Shown piece by piece: positions 53,975 through 63,085 of a stretch of DNA of 64,000 bases; within the stretch, counting starts at the first letter, position 1, and the number at the start of each line of letters is the position of its first letter. A program made the position numbers and the translations under genes. The notes beneath the pieces were generated by a model. The model was not told the origin of the DNA. It was given only the letters and a program-made list of their open reading frames with translations, and did not search any database. The stretch is from assembly GCA_021531385.1 (NCBI GenBank), contig JAFBIR010000007.1, positions 111,402 to 175,401 on the forward strand, given 5' to 3'. Source of the DNA: Parabacteroides distasonis. Lineage in GTDB: Bacteria; Bacteroidota; Bacteroidia; Bacteroidales; Tannerellaceae.

Positions 53975-55831
53975 ATGAAGGACACGCAAGAGACCAATTT
54001 GTCGCAAGACGAGGTCAAAGTAGAAGAGACGAAGAGTTCGGTGGAGACACAGGAGATCGAGACTGCCACAGCCGTTGAAACAGACGCAGCTGGGGAGGCG
54101 GCCAACCTTATGGACGTAAGTAAATTATCCAAGGAGGAGATTGTAGATAAACTCGCTGCATGTGTAGAGTCGTCAGCGGAAGGTGTACGTAGTGAGGTGG
54201 AAGCGCTCAAGCAGGCTTACTATAAACTTCGTCATAACGAGGTGGAGGAGCAGAAGAAAGCCTTTGTTGCCAATGGGGGTGAGGAGGCTGATTTTGTTGC
54301 CCCGGAAGATGAGACAGAGGGGAAGATCAAAGCTTTGCTAACCGTATTTAAAGAGAAAAGAGCCGCAATCTTGGCAGAGGAGGAGCGCCTGAAGGCTGCG
54401 AACTATGCGTTGAAGCTGCAGTTGCTCGATCAACTGAAAGCCCTCTCGGAGAGTCAAGAGGATTTCAACAAGCTCTATTCGTCATTCAAGGAGATTCAAC
54501 AGCGTTGGAAAGAGATCAAGCTGGTTCCTCAGGAGTATGCCAATGAGCTGTGGCGTAGTTACCAATCCTATTCGGAGCATTTCTATGATCTGATCAAGAT
54601 AAACAATCAGTTCCGTGAGTACGACTTCAAGAAAAACTTGGAGTTGAAGACGGCGCTCTGCGAAGCGGTGGAGAAATTGGCTACGGAGCCGGATGTGATT
54701 TCGGCTTTCCATCTGTTGCAGAAGATGCACCAGCAGTGGCGTGAGATTGGGCCGGTAGCGAAAGAGATACGCGAGGATTTGTGGGCTCGTTTCAAGGCGG
54801 CTTCTATTGTCGTGAATAAGCGGCATCAGGCTCATTTCGAGAAAATGAAGGAGGCGGAAGTGGCCAACTTGCAGGCGAAGACTGCGATCTGCGAAGAGAT
54901 AGAGGCCATTGATTTCGCTGCCTTGAAGAGCGTTAAGGATTGGGATGAGAAGAGCAAGGTGGTCATTGCGGCTCAGGAGAAATGGAGAACGATCGGCTAT
55001 GCGCCGAAGAAACATAACCAGAAGATTTTCGATCGCTTCCGCAAGGCATGCGATGACTTCTTTGAGCAGAAAGGTGCTTTCTTCAAGGTATTTAAGGCGG
55101 AGACCCAGAAGAATTTGGAGGCAAAGCGTGCGTTGTGTGAACAGGCAGAGGCCTTGAAAGACAGCACCGACTGGAAGGCTACCAGCGAGAAGTTGATCGC
55201 TTTGCAGAAAGAGTGGAAGGCGACAGGCGGCCCGATGAACCGGAAACGTATCGATGCGCTTTGGAAACGCTTCAATACGGCTTGCGACTACTTCTTCGAT
55301 CAGAAGAAGAAGAACTTGGCTCCGCAGAAAGCCGCTGAGGAGAGTAACTTGGTCGCTAAGCGGGCATTGATCGAAAAGATTAACCAAATGGACGAGCAAT
55401 TGGAGCCGAACGAGGCAATCGCGCAGTTGAAGGCTTACATGACTGAGTGGAATCAGATCGGTTTCGTGCCGTTGCGTGATAAAGATAAGGTGCAAAAGGC
55501 TTACCGTGAGGCCTTGGATAAACAGTTTGATCGCTTGAAAGTGGATCAGAACGATCGGAAGATCCAGGCTTTCCGTAACAACTTGACTGAGATGAACGCA
55601 GGTGAGAAGGGTAAGAATCGCCTGTTCAGTGAGCGGGATAAGTTGCTCCGTCAGTATGAGCGCATGAAGAGTGAGCTGCAGACTTACGAGAACAATATCG
55701 GCTTCTTGAGCATCTCTTCCAAGGGTGGCGGCGGTTTGCTGAAAGACTTGGAGCGTAAGATCGAAGGACTGAAAGCTGATATGGCATTGATTGTGAAAAA
55801 GATTGATGCAATCGATGAGAATTTGGAATAG
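53975..55831 (+). CDS. DUF349-repeat coiled-coil protein
   Basis: 618 aa. An acidic N-terminal tail (about 60 residues rich in E/T) is followed by five DUF349 repeats, each a helical hairpin with W-x-x-I/T-G or W-K-x-T-G (QQRWKEIKLV, HQQWREIGPV, QEKWRTIGYAPKKHN, QKEWKATGGPMNRKR, TEWNQIGFVPLRDKD). The C-terminus forms a coiled coil (about 555-618). The function of DUF349 is not settled. It is a single gene; its terminator overlaps the start region of the next gene. Confidence 0.85.
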   Translation: MKDTQETNLSQDEVKVEETKSSVETQEIETATAVETDAAGEAANLMDVSKLSKEEIVDKLAACVESSAEGVRSEVEALKQAYYKLRHNEVEEQKKAFVANGGEEADFVAPEDETEGKIKALLTVFKEKRAAILAEEERLKAANYALKLQLLDQLKALSESQEDFNKLYSSFKEIQQRWKEIKLVPQEYANELWRSYQSYSEHFYDLIKINNQFREYDFKKNLELKTALCEAVEKLATEPDVISAFHLLQKMHQQWREIGPVAKEIREDLWARFKAASIVVNKRHQAHFEKMKEAEVANLQAKTAICEEIEAIDFAALKSVKDWDEKSKVVIAAQEKWRTIGYAPKKHNQKIFDRFRKACDDFFEQKGAFFKVFKAETQKNLEAKRALCEQAEALKDSTDWKATSEKLIALQKEWKATGGPMNRKRIDALWKRFNTACDYFFDQKKKNLAPQKAAEESNLVAKRALIEKINQMDEQLEPNEAIAQLKAYMTEWNQIGFVPLRDKDKVQKAYREALDKQFDRLKVDQNDRKIQAFRNNLTEMNAGEKGKNRLFSERDKLLRQYERMKSELQTYENNIGFLSISSKGGGGLLKDLERKIEGLKADMALIVKKIDAIDENLE

Positions 55832-55864
55832 TATATCATGAGTAGATAGTTAAGATTGATGTTG

Positions 55865-55903
55865 AAAAGCCGTTTTCTCCTAAGTGGAAGACGGCTTTTC
55901 TAT
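55865..55903 (+). terminator. Terminator of the DUF349 gene
   Basis: AAAAGCCGT (55865-55873) with ACGGCTTTT (55891-55899), followed by CTATT. It ends just before the next ATG at 55911. Confidence 0.7.
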
Positions 55904-55910
55904 TGAAAGT

Positions 55911-57113
55911 ATGCGGGCAATCCATTTATTTAATCCGGGTTATGAGGCAGCGGTTCTTTCTGGGCAGGTGCGCTATACACCTCCGGTCAATGTGCAGCTT
56001 ATGCGTCGTGATCTGGCGGCTTTACCCATTTGGTATGCTGAACCCGGAGACTGGGTTTGGTGTGAGACTGGCGTTGAGCCGCTGTTAGCAGATTTCCTTC
56101 CTGCAGAGATACACCCTTCCGGCCAAGCGATGACGACCCCTACCTTGCTGCAACAGCTGACGACAGGAGCGGTTTGTCGGGCACAACCGTGGGGATTATC
56201 GCCTGATAGTCTGTATCGGATGGCGCAATTGACTCAGCAAGGAGCCGGACAAATCATCGGAACGGCGTGGAAGACTGATTATCGACGATTGACAGGTCGG
56301 CAAACGGCGGCCATCTGTTTAAGTCAGTTACGTGCTTTATTGCCTGAGGTAGAATGGCCACAAGTCCCGGTTTTTTGTTCCACGTTAGCAGAGGTCAATG
56401 CCTGTGTCACTTCGGGGAAAGGCCCTTATGTGTTGAAGACGCCCTTCTCCTCTTCCGGCAGAGGCTTGCTTTGGTGTACGGAGGGCTTGAGCGAGAAGGA
56501 AAGCGCTTGGGTGCAAGGGGCGATTCGCAGACAGGGGGCAATCAGTGTGGAACGTGGATTGGATAAGGTGCTGGATTTCGCGATGGAGTTTCAGGTGGAG
56601 GAAACGGGAGCGGTCAGCTATGAAGGGCTTTCGCTGTTTGAGACAGCGGAGCGAGGTGCCTACTTAGGCAATCGGTTAGCCTCCGAAACGCAATTGCGAC
56701 AGACGCTCCTGAGCTATGTGGAAGAACCCCTTTTTGAACAGGTGAAGCAGGTACTTTCGCAACTTCTAAAGACCTTGTATTCACCCTATTATCAGGGCTA
56801 TATCGGTGTGGATATGCTGATCTATCGCACAGAGACAGGGGCTTTTGCTTGGCATCCCTGTGTGGAGATTAACATGCGTTACACGATGGGATTGGTTGCC
56901 TTGAAGCTGGCACAACGGCTGTTGGCCGAGCAGGTTTCGGGCCTTTTCCAAATAGCCTATCAAAAGGAGGAGTGTGAGGCTTATCGGTTGCATCAGGAGG
57001 CAAAAGCTGCGCATCCTTTGTGCTTGAAAGCGGGACGAATCGTGAAAGGCTACCTGTCGCTTTGTCCGGTCACGCCAGCCACCCATTATCAGGCCTATTT
57101 GCTGATTCCCTAA
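55911..57113 (+). CDS. ATP-grasp-like protein of unknown function
   Basis: 400 aa from the ATG at 55911 (MRAIHLFNPGYEAAVLS). The mid-region YVLKTPFSSSGRGLLW (about 179-194) looks like an ATP-grasp lysine and glycine loop, and HPCVEINMRYTMG (about 318-330) like the metal-binding end of that fold, so it is probably a ligase or nucleotide-binding protein. The chain lacks a signal peptide. No named pathway is visible nearby. Another Bacteroidales protein of unknown function is possible. Confidence 0.55.
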   Translation: MRAIHLFNPGYEAAVLSGQVRYTPPVNVQLMRRDLAALPIWYAEPGDWVWCETGVEPLLADFLPAEIHPSGQAMTTPTLLQQLTTGAVCRAQPWGLSPDSLYRMAQLTQQGAGQIIGTAWKTDYRRLTGRQTAAICLSQLRALLPEVEWPQVPVFCSTLAEVNACVTSGKGPYVLKTPFSSSGRGLLWCTEGLSEKESAWVQGAIRRQGAISVERGLDKVLDFAMEFQVEETGAVSYEGLSLFETAERGAYLGNRLASETQLRQTLLSYVEEPLFEQVKQVLSQLLKTLYSPYYQGYIGVDMLIYRTETGAFAWHPCVEINMRYTMGLVALKLAQRLLAEQVSGLFQIAYQKEECEAYRLHQEAKAAHPLCLKAGRIVKGYLSLCPVTPATHYQAYLLIP

Positions 57114-57154
57114 GAAAAGCGGCCTCATATAGGCGGAATTTCCGGCCTTTTCTG

Positions 57155-57162
57155 TACATTTG
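57155..57162 (+). promoter_or_regulatory. Candidate -7 box of the membrane protein-propeller pair
   Basis: TACATTTG, a perfect TAnnTTTG, 35 bp before the ATG at 57198. The -33 element is not clear. Confidence 0.45.
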
Positions 57163-57197
57163 CCCTGTAAAGGATAGATTACAGAGCGCATAATAAC

Positions 57198-58952
57198 ATG
57201 AAATACATACGACTGATCGCAGGAATTGGCTGCTTTGTGGTGACAGCGGTGTTCTTGCAAGTAACCAATAGCTTTCATTTTTATTACATTGAGCAGCTGC
57301 AGCTGTTTCGTTATGCCGCCGATTATTGGACTGCGCAAGTGACAGAGGTGGGTGGCGTAGCGGCCTTGTTGGGGGAGTGGCTCACGCAATATTTTGCCTA
57401 TCCCTATGTCGGTCCGGTGGTGGTAGCGGCTTTATTGACAGCCATTTGGGGACTCACCACAGCGATTCTTCGTCAGATCCAACCGAAGCGAGAGCCTTGG
57501 CTCTTGGCGTTGCTGCCCGCCCTCTCGTTGTTGTTGATACAGTTTGATTTCAACTACCTGTTGAAAGGGACGGTCGCTTTTGCGGGGATGGAGTTGGCTT
57601 TGCTCGCTTGGATGCGGGTGCAGCGGCCTGGGCTTCGAGGCATCTCTGCGCTTTTTGGGGTGCTCTTTCTCTATATAACCTTGGGACCTGTGGCTGGCCT
57701 GTTTGCTGTTTGTGCGCTGTTGATCGACCTCTTTACCCGCAAGGGAAAGTCTTCCTATCTGTTTGATTTATCGGCTATTGTAGCTTTCGCATTGTTAGCT
57801 TGGTTGGCGGTTGAAACGACTTGGGTGCGCAATGCCGCTTTTGCCTGGACGGCACAAGCCTATTATCATCCCATCTTAGCGCCGAAGTCAGAGATCTATT
57901 GGGCTTGGATTAGTTTGCCTTTGGCGCTTGTGCTGACAGCTTTATGGCCGGCCAAAACGGAGTTGAGTGTGCGCCGTCAATGGATAGAGGGTGTGGTGCA
58001 ATGGGCCCTTTTTGCGGCGATTTGTTATGTGGCGATTCCTCGTTATGCGCATCGGGAGGCCTATCTGTTGAAACAATTGGACTATGCCAATCGGCAAAGC
58101 GATTGGGACGAGGTGTTGCGTCTCTCCCAAGGGCCTATCCAAAACTACCTCTATCTCAACTATCTGAATCGGGCGTTAGCGGAGAAGGGCGTGTTGGGCG
58201 ATCAGGCATTTGCCTTCAATCAGCATGGTCCGCAAGGGTTGATGGTCGGCTGGGACAAGACCTTCTCCGTCTCCTGGCTCTTGAGCGATCTCTATTTCAC
58301 CTTGGGGGAGATCGCACTTTCGCAGGAGATGGCTTTTGAGGCCAATGTCAGTGTGATTGGTGCAGGAAGTCCCCGCAGTCTGATGCGTCTGGTGCAAACC
58401 AATTTGATCTTTGGTGCTTACCCCATTGCGGAAAAATACATTCGTTTGCTGGAACAGATGCCCGTTTATCGGGATTGGGCTAAACAGCATCGGGCTTTTC
58501 TCTACAACGATGCCGCTGTGGATGCGGATCCTTTGTTAGGCTTGAAACGTAGGGGATTGCCTGTGGCGAGCGGCTTGGCGGGGATTCATGGACTGGAGCA
58601 TGACCTGCTGCTGCGCGCCGAGCAGCAACCGGAGCATACCTTGCCGATCCAGTTCGTGGGCGTACAGCGTCTGTTGGCGAAAGACCTGCAAGGTTTCCAA
58701 GCGTTGCTCGACACCTATTACGGTACACCGGCCTTGCCAACATTGCCGGTGAGCTTCCAGGAGGCGGTCATCATGCTGCATGAAAAGCAGCCGGAGCGAT
58801 GGAGCTACTACCAAGTTTCCCAAGCGGTTGCGGCCCGTTATGGGGAGTACCGTAACTTGGTGTTGCAGAATCGGGGGAATACGCAGTTGCCTCTGCTCAT
58901 TCAACGGTATTTCGGCTCAACCTATTGGGCCTATTATTTATTGACGAAATAG
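57198..58952 (+). CDS. DUF6057-like polytopic membrane protein
   Basis: 584 aa. About ten hydrophobic helices fill the first 280 residues (for example LLTAIWGLTTAILRQI, FLYITLGPVAGLFAVCALLIDLF). After that the chain is soluble, with TPR-like helical segments (YANRQSDWDEVLRLSQGP, NYLNRALAEKGVLG). It ends 8 bp before the propeller lipoprotein, so they are very likely co-translated. The layout fits DUF6057. The function is unknown. Confidence 0.65.
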   Translation: MKYIRLIAGIGCFVVTAVFLQVTNSFHFYYIEQLQLFRYAADYWTAQVTEVGGVAALLGEWLTQYFAYPYVGPVVVAALLTAIWGLTTAILRQIQPKREPWLLALLPALSLLLIQFDFNYLLKGTVAFAGMELALLAWMRVQRPGLRGISALFGVLFLYITLGPVAGLFAVCALLIDLFTRKGKSSYLFDLSAIVAFALLAWLAVETTWVRNAAFAWTAQAYYHPILAPKSEIYWAWISLPLALVLTALWPAKTELSVRRQWIEGVVQWALFAAICYVAIPRYAHREAYLLKQLDYANRQSDWDEVLRLSQGPIQNYLYLNYLNRALAEKGVLGDQAFAFNQHGPQGLMVGWDKTFSVSWLLSDLYFTLGEIALSQEMAFEANVSVIGAGSPRSLMRLVQTNLIFGAYPIAEKYIRLLEQMPVYRDWAKQHRAFLYNDAAVDADPLLGLKRRGLPVASGLAGIHGLEHDLLLRAEQQPEHTLPIQFVGVQRLLAKDLQGFQALLDTYYGTPALPTLPVSFQEAVIMLHEKQPERWSYYQVSQAVAARYGEYRNLVLQNRGNTQLPLLIQRYFGSTYWAYYLLTK

Positions 58953-58960
58953 TTATAATC

Positions 58961-60433
58961 ATGATACGCAGAATCTCTTTTTATACCGGTTTGATCTTTT
59001 GTGGCTTCATGGGCTTGATGGCTTGTCAGGAATCTATCCCGACCGCTCGGCCTACCGATGAACCGGCACGTCTCTTTCCGGATTATGCGGAGGTGACGAT
59101 TCCGACGAATATCGCTCCGCTCAACTTCCGACTGGATAATCCGCACTCGGCAGCCTATGCCTTGTTGCGGGTAGGGGACAAACAGATACAGGTGAAGGAG
59201 CGCAAAGGGCAATTCACGATTCCCGATTCGGATTGGAAATCGTTGATAGGCAACGCTGGAGGCCAAACGTTGACGATTCAGCTTTTTGCGCAGGATGCGG
59301 AATGGTTAGCTTTCCCTGCTTGTTCACTGCATATTGCCCCAGAGCCGATCGATCCCTACATCGCCTATCGCCTCATTGAGCCGGGCTATGAGCTGTGGAA
59401 CCAGATGGGCATCTACCAAAGGCAGTTAGGGAGCTATGCACAAACCGCGATCATGGAGAATAAATACAGCGATCAGAATTGCATGAACTGCCATTCCTTC
59501 TGCAGGCAAGATCCCGATCGGTTCCTTTTCCACATGCGTGATAAACACGCAGGCACCTATCTGGTCCAGGGGGATAAGATTGAAAAACTGAACACCAAGA
59601 CCGATCAAACACTCTCGGCTTTGGTCTATCCCTCTTGGCATCCCTCCGGTCGCTATGTCGCTTTTTCCGTGAACCAGACGCAGCAAAGTTTTCATGCTAA
59701 TGACAAGAATCGGGTGGAGGTGTTCGACAAGGCCTCGGATGTGGTGGTCTATGATGTCGATCGGCATGAGGTGGTGACCTGTGCGCAACTCAGTCAAGCG
59801 CAGGCATTTGAGACCTTCCCCACCTTTGCCCCGGATGGACGTACGCTCTATTTCTGTTCGGCGCAGGCACAGTCCATGCCTGTCGATTTCAAGCAGGTGA
59901 AATATAGCCTCTGTTCGATCGGCTTTGACCCCGAGCAGCGGAGTTTTAGTAGCCAAGTAGATACCCTTTACTCGGCTGTTAAGGGTGGGTTAAGTGCCTC
60001 TTTCCCGCGGGTTTCTCCCGATGGGCGCTGGCTGCTCTATACGCTCTCCGGGTATGGCAATTTCTCCATTTGGCACAAGGAAGCCGATCTCTATTTGGCG
60101 GATTTGCAGACGAAAGCATCTGTCCCTCTCACTGCGGTCAATAGCGATGATGTGGAGAGCTATCACTCTTGGAGCAGCAACAGCCGCTGGATCGTGTTCA
60201 GCAGCCGTCGGCTGGATGGACTTTACACCCGTCCCTTCTTTGCCTATGTGGATGCGGAGGGCAAGGTGGCCAAACCCTTCCTCCTGCCCCAAGCCGATAC
60301 CGACTACTATCTTCGCCTCATGAAATCCTATAACATCCCGGAGTTCATTACCGGCGAGGTTAAAGACCGCATCCGCGCATTCAGCCAGATTGCCAGGGAA
60401 GATCCCGGCATCAATGTCCGCTTTGCGGAATAG
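58961..60433 (+). CDS. Beta-propeller (PD40/TolB-like) lipoprotein with a CxxCH haem motif
   Basis: 490 aa from the ATG at 58961. Lipidated Cys at C22 (GLMAC). The haem-c motif C174-M-N-C177-H178 is in NCMNCHSFC. Propeller blades of the PD40/WD40-like type follow (YPSWHPSGRYVAFSVN, TFPTFAPDGRTLYFCS, ASFPRVSPDGRWLLYTLSG, SYHSWSSNSRWIVFSSRR). Such proteins are sometimes labelled cytochrome c biosynthesis or TolB. A haem-binding or sensing role is plausible; whether haem is attached is not known. It follows the membrane protein in one operon. Confidence 0.75.
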   Translation: MIRRISFYTGLIFCGFMGLMACQESIPTARPTDEPARLFPDYAEVTIPTNIAPLNFRLDNPHSAAYALLRVGDKQIQVKERKGQFTIPDSDWKSLIGNAGGQTLTIQLFAQDAEWLAFPACSLHIAPEPIDPYIAYRLIEPGYELWNQMGIYQRQLGSYAQTAIMENKYSDQNCMNCHSFCRQDPDRFLFHMRDKHAGTYLVQGDKIEKLNTKTDQTLSALVYPSWHPSGRYVAFSVNQTQQSFHANDKNRVEVFDKASDVVVYDVDRHEVVTCAQLSQAQAFETFPTFAPDGRTLYFCSAQAQSMPVDFKQVKYSLCSIGFDPEQRSFSSQVDTLYSAVKGGLSASFPRVSPDGRWLLYTLSGYGNFSIWHKEADLYLADLQTKASVPLTAVNSDDVESYHSWSSNSRWIVFSSRRLDGLYTRPFFAYVDAEGKVAKPFLLPQADTDYYLRLMKSYNIPEFITGEVKDRIRAFSQIAREDPGINVRFAE

Positions 60434-60468
60434 AATCCCTCACTTTTTGAAAAGTGTCCCCCGATGAC

Positions 60469-60957
60469 CTATGGCCGGTAAGCCCGATTGGGATGGGGCG
60501 CACCAAACTCTTTGCAGGTGATCTCCTCCACATCCACTCGCCAGATTTTGACGTTGCGCACGGAGGGATCGCTGTAGCGGAAGGGTCTCTCCACATACTG
60601 CTTCATGATGATGTCGAGCGCTTCCCGCTTGCGCTCTTCCTCCTCTTCATAAACTACTTTGCCCCAGGCAATCACGCTCTTCGCCTTCATGCGATAGCTG
60701 CAGGCCACCTCCTCGTTTTGGAATACCAAGCTGTTCTCAACGCTCACGGAGATACAGACCTGCGGGTTGCGACTGAGGATGGAGATGCTTCGTCCCTCTT
60801 GGGCGGAGTGCAAATAGAAGGAACCATTGCGATAACCGAAGTTCATGGGAATGACATAGGGGGTGCCGTCGGTGTCGGCCATGCCGACAAAGCAGATTTT
60901 GGCTTCACGCAGCACCTCTTCGATAAACACTTGATCTTGATGTACTAATGTTTGCAT
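60469..60957 (-). CDS. Pyridoxamine-5'-phosphate-oxidase-like flavoprotein (Nim-related)
   Basis: 162 aa. Split-barrel flavin fold of family PF12900. The segment CFVGMADTDGTPYVIPMNFGYRN (residues about 22-44) and the later LHSAQEGRSISIL match the NimA-like group. NimA-type proteins bind FMN and reduce 5-nitroimidazoles. Whether this one gives metronidazole tolerance cannot be told from sequence. No IS element or separate nim promoter is present, so it looks like a chromosomal homologue. Confidence 0.78.
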   Translation of the reverse strand: MQTLVHQDQVFIEEVLREAKICFVGMADTDGTPYVIPMNFGYRNGSFYLHSAQEGRSISILSRNPQVCISVSVENSLVFQNEEVACSYRMKAKSVIAWGKVVYEEEEERKREALDIIMKQYVERPFRYSDPSVRNVKIWRVDVEEITCKEFGAPHPNRAYRP

Positions 60958-61070
60958 AATGTGAATCTTTTTACATGACGCAACAAAAGTAGCATTTTTT
61001 CTGTGGAATTATGCAACCTCCGCTAAGCATCACTCGTCTAATAGGGAAAACAAACTAAAAAGGAATGACA

Positions 61071-61808
61071 ATGAAACGAACAGTATGGAGTTTGGTCTGC
61101 CTGATCTGTATGGCAGCCTGGTGTGGCACCTTGCGTGCGGAGACAATCAAAGGAAATGGGAAGGTGGTCACCAAGGAGTATCAATTCGCGGATTTCGATG
61201 AGATCTCTTTTGTAGGTCCTGCGGAGTTTACCTATGAGCAATCGGAGGCGGCTCCCTCAGTGACCGTGACGATCGACGAGAACCTGTTGCCCTATTTAGA
61301 GGTGAAGGTGAAGGGGAAGGAGTTGCATATCGGCCCGAAGACAGAGGGGATGCTGGGACGCTCCAAAGAGCTGCGTCCCACGGTCTTCAAGATCAAGGCC
61401 AATTCCAAGACATTGGAGGAGGTGAGCCTTGCGGGTAGCGGTTCTTTCAAGGCTGATCAGTTGGTGAAGGCAAAAGAGTTGGAATTGAATCTGTCGGGTA
61501 GTGGCACGATGTGCGTCGAGATGCTGCAAGCCGATGAGCTGGAAGGCAATCTGGCGGGAAGTGGCAATCTGGTCGTGAAAGGCAAGGTGCGTGAGGCGAA
61601 ATTCAATATCGCCGGCAGTGGTGACGTGAAGGCCGATGCCTGCGAGGCAGAGGAGGTGGAAGGCAACATCGCTGGTAGTGGCGACTTGGAGGCCTATGCC
61701 ACACGCAAGCTCAAGGGTAACATCGTAGGTAGTGGTGATATCTACTATAAAGGTGATCCGAAAGTCGAAAGCAGCTGCCTCGGCTCGGGCAAAGTGAAGA
61801 AAAGATAG
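61071..61808 (+). CDS. GIN-domain (DUF2807) secreted protein, first of a pair
   Basis: 245 aa. Start ATG at 61071, six bases after AGGA (61061-61064); an ATG at 61065 is too close to it. Signal peptide (MKRTVWSLVCLICMAAWCGTLRA). The DUF2807 beta-helix has regularly spaced glycine-serine-glycine turns (SLAGSGSFK, NLSGSGTMC, NLAGSGNLVV, NIAGSGDVKA, NIAGSGDLEA, NIVGSGDIY, LGSGKV), spaced about 19-20 residues. The fold is that of putative adhesin heads. It is next to a second GIN gene with its own promoter. Confidence 0.85.
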   Translation: MKRTVWSLVCLICMAAWCGTLRAETIKGNGKVVTKEYQFADFDEISFVGPAEFTYEQSEAAPSVTVTIDENLLPYLEVKVKGKELHIGPKTEGMLGRSKELRPTVFKIKANSKTLEEVSLAGSGSFKADQLVKAKELELNLSGSGTMCVEMLQADELEGNLAGSGNLVVKGKVREAKFNIAGSGDVKADACEAEEVEGNIAGSGDLEAYATRKLKGNIVGSGDIYYKGDPKVESSCLGSGKVKKR

Positions 61809-61841
61809 TTTAAAACACACATAGACACATTTTATAGCGAG

Positions 61842-61876
61842 AAAAGCCATCCGATGTGAGATCGAGTGGCTTTTTA
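61842..61876 (+). terminator. Terminator after the first GIN gene
   Basis: AAAAGCCA (61842-61849) pairs with TGGCTTTT (61867-61874), followed by further T. Confidence 0.75.
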
Positions 61877-61880
61877 TCGT

Positions 61881-61888
61881 TACATTTG
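61881..61888 (+). promoter_or_regulatory. -7 box of the second GIN gene
   Basis: TACATTTG, a perfect TAnnTTTG, 30 bp before the ATG at 61919. Confidence 0.5.
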
Positions 61889-61918
61889 CGGAAATATAAT
61901 CAACTAAACAATTTAGTA

Positions 61919-62707
61919 ATGAGAACAAAGACGCTTTTGTTGATGGTGATGCTCTTGGGTTGGGCAGCCGGAGGTTGGGCAGCTGATCGTGTGAAAGGCG
62001 ATGGCAAGCTGACGACTAAGAAGATTGAGATTGAGGATTTTAACGAGATCAAAGTGGATGGTGTGATTGATTTCAACTATGTGCAGTCGAATGCGACACC
62101 GACCATCGAGGTGACCGTGGATAGCAACCTGCATCCCTATGTCAATATCGAGGTGAAAGACCGTACCCTTTCGGTCAGCTTCAAGGGGGCGAAGGTGGAC
62201 CACTTCACCAAGTTCATTGTTACGACCAACTCCAAATGGTTGGCTTCCGCGAAGGTGTCTGGCAATGCGAACCTCATGATCAATAGCGCATTGAATGGCG
62301 ATGAGACGACCATCAAAGCCAATGCCAACAGCTTGGTGCAGTTCAAGCAGCCGGTCAAGGTGGGCAAATTGGCGTTGAAGGTGTCTGGCAGTGCCAATAT
62401 GGTGGTCAACGACGTGACAGCCGATAAGGTAGAGCTGGATATTGATGGCGATGGCTCCATCACCGTGAAGAAGGGAACCGCCAACGAGGGCGATTATAGC
62501 ATCGTGACCAAGGGCGATATCCATGCGTTTGGTTTGGAGGTTTCGAAGATCAACTGTAAGGTGACCGGTAATGGCCTGGCCGAGATCACCCCGAAGCAAC
62601 ACCTCAAAGCGCAGATTGTAGGCAAGGGCAACATCCGTTACCAAGGCCCCACCGCGGTTGAGCAACGTGTGATCGGTAAGGGTAAAGTGGAAGAGGTCGT
62701 GCAGTAA
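61919..62707 (+). CDS. GIN-domain (DUF2807) secreted protein, second of a pair
   Basis: 262 aa from the ATG at 61919. Signal peptide (MRTKTLLLMVMLLGWAAGGWA). The first 70 residues match the upstream paralogue (KGDGKLTTKKIEIEDFNEIKV). Its turns are degenerate: SGNANL, SGSANM and DGDGSI replace the GSG repeats of the neighbour, and MVVNDVTADKVELDI lacks them. It may be a diverged duplicate. A terminator and a repeat region follow. Confidence 0.83.
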   Translation: MRTKTLLLMVMLLGWAAGGWAADRVKGDGKLTTKKIEIEDFNEIKVDGVIDFNYVQSNATPTIEVTVDSNLHPYVNIEVKDRTLSVSFKGAKVDHFTKFIVTTNSKWLASAKVSGNANLMINSALNGDETTIKANANSLVQFKQPVKVGKLALKVSGSANMVVNDVTADKVELDIDGDGSITVKKGTANEGDYSIVTKGDIHAFGLEVSKINCKVTGNGLAEITPKQHLKAQIVGKGNIRYQGPTAVEQRVIGKGKVEEVVQ

Positions 62708-62715
62708 AAAAACGT

Positions 62716-62750
62716 TGCCCGTGGTTCGAAAAAATCACGGGCATTGTTTT
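62716..62750 (+). terminator. Terminator-like hairpin after the second GIN gene
   Basis: TGCCCGTG (62716-62723) pairs with CACGGGCA (62736-62743), followed by TTGTTTT. It is built from the first units of a 22-bp repeat. Confidence 0.55.
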
Positions 62751-62811
62751 GAAAAACGATGGGCAACGTTTGAAAAAACTACGGGCAATGTTTTTCGAAA
62801 CGATGGGCAAT
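62735..62811. repeat. 22-bp tandem repeat, about 3.5 units
   Basis: Units start at 62735, 62757, 62779 and 62801, each following the plan [T/C]NACGGGCAATGTTTTGAAAAA or its variant CGATGGGCAACG. The period is exactly 22 bp. A reversed unit lies just upstream, forming the hairpin. Confidence 0.8.
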
Positions 62812-62844
62812 AGAATTTACGTTTATCAGCCATCCTTTTTATCG

Positions 62845-63039
62845 CTCTTGCGGAGCCTGTCGTTCTCCCTGCTCATAAACGAATTTTAAGCCTTCGGCGA
62901 TGTCGCCAAAAAAACATCACGGAGGAAAAAAAATTACATCGTGATGCGAAGGGTGCTCGCTCCACGAAGCAAAAAAATTTCCATCGTGGTGTGATTTTTT
63001 CCGCTCCGTGACGTGATTTTTTTTCCATCGTGATGCGCC
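62845..63039. repeat. Composite repeat copy 2, block A
   Basis: Matches 18985-19179 with few substitutions and no indel. Confidence 0.9.
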
Positions 63040-63085
63040 AAAAATAGGGTCGTTTGGGGGCCTTTTCGTGCATGACGGGTAGTTT

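Noticed and set aside
54482..55495. 337-aa antisense frame within the DUF349 gene
   Set aside because: A shadow of the repetitive helical coding sequence; no start context or family match.
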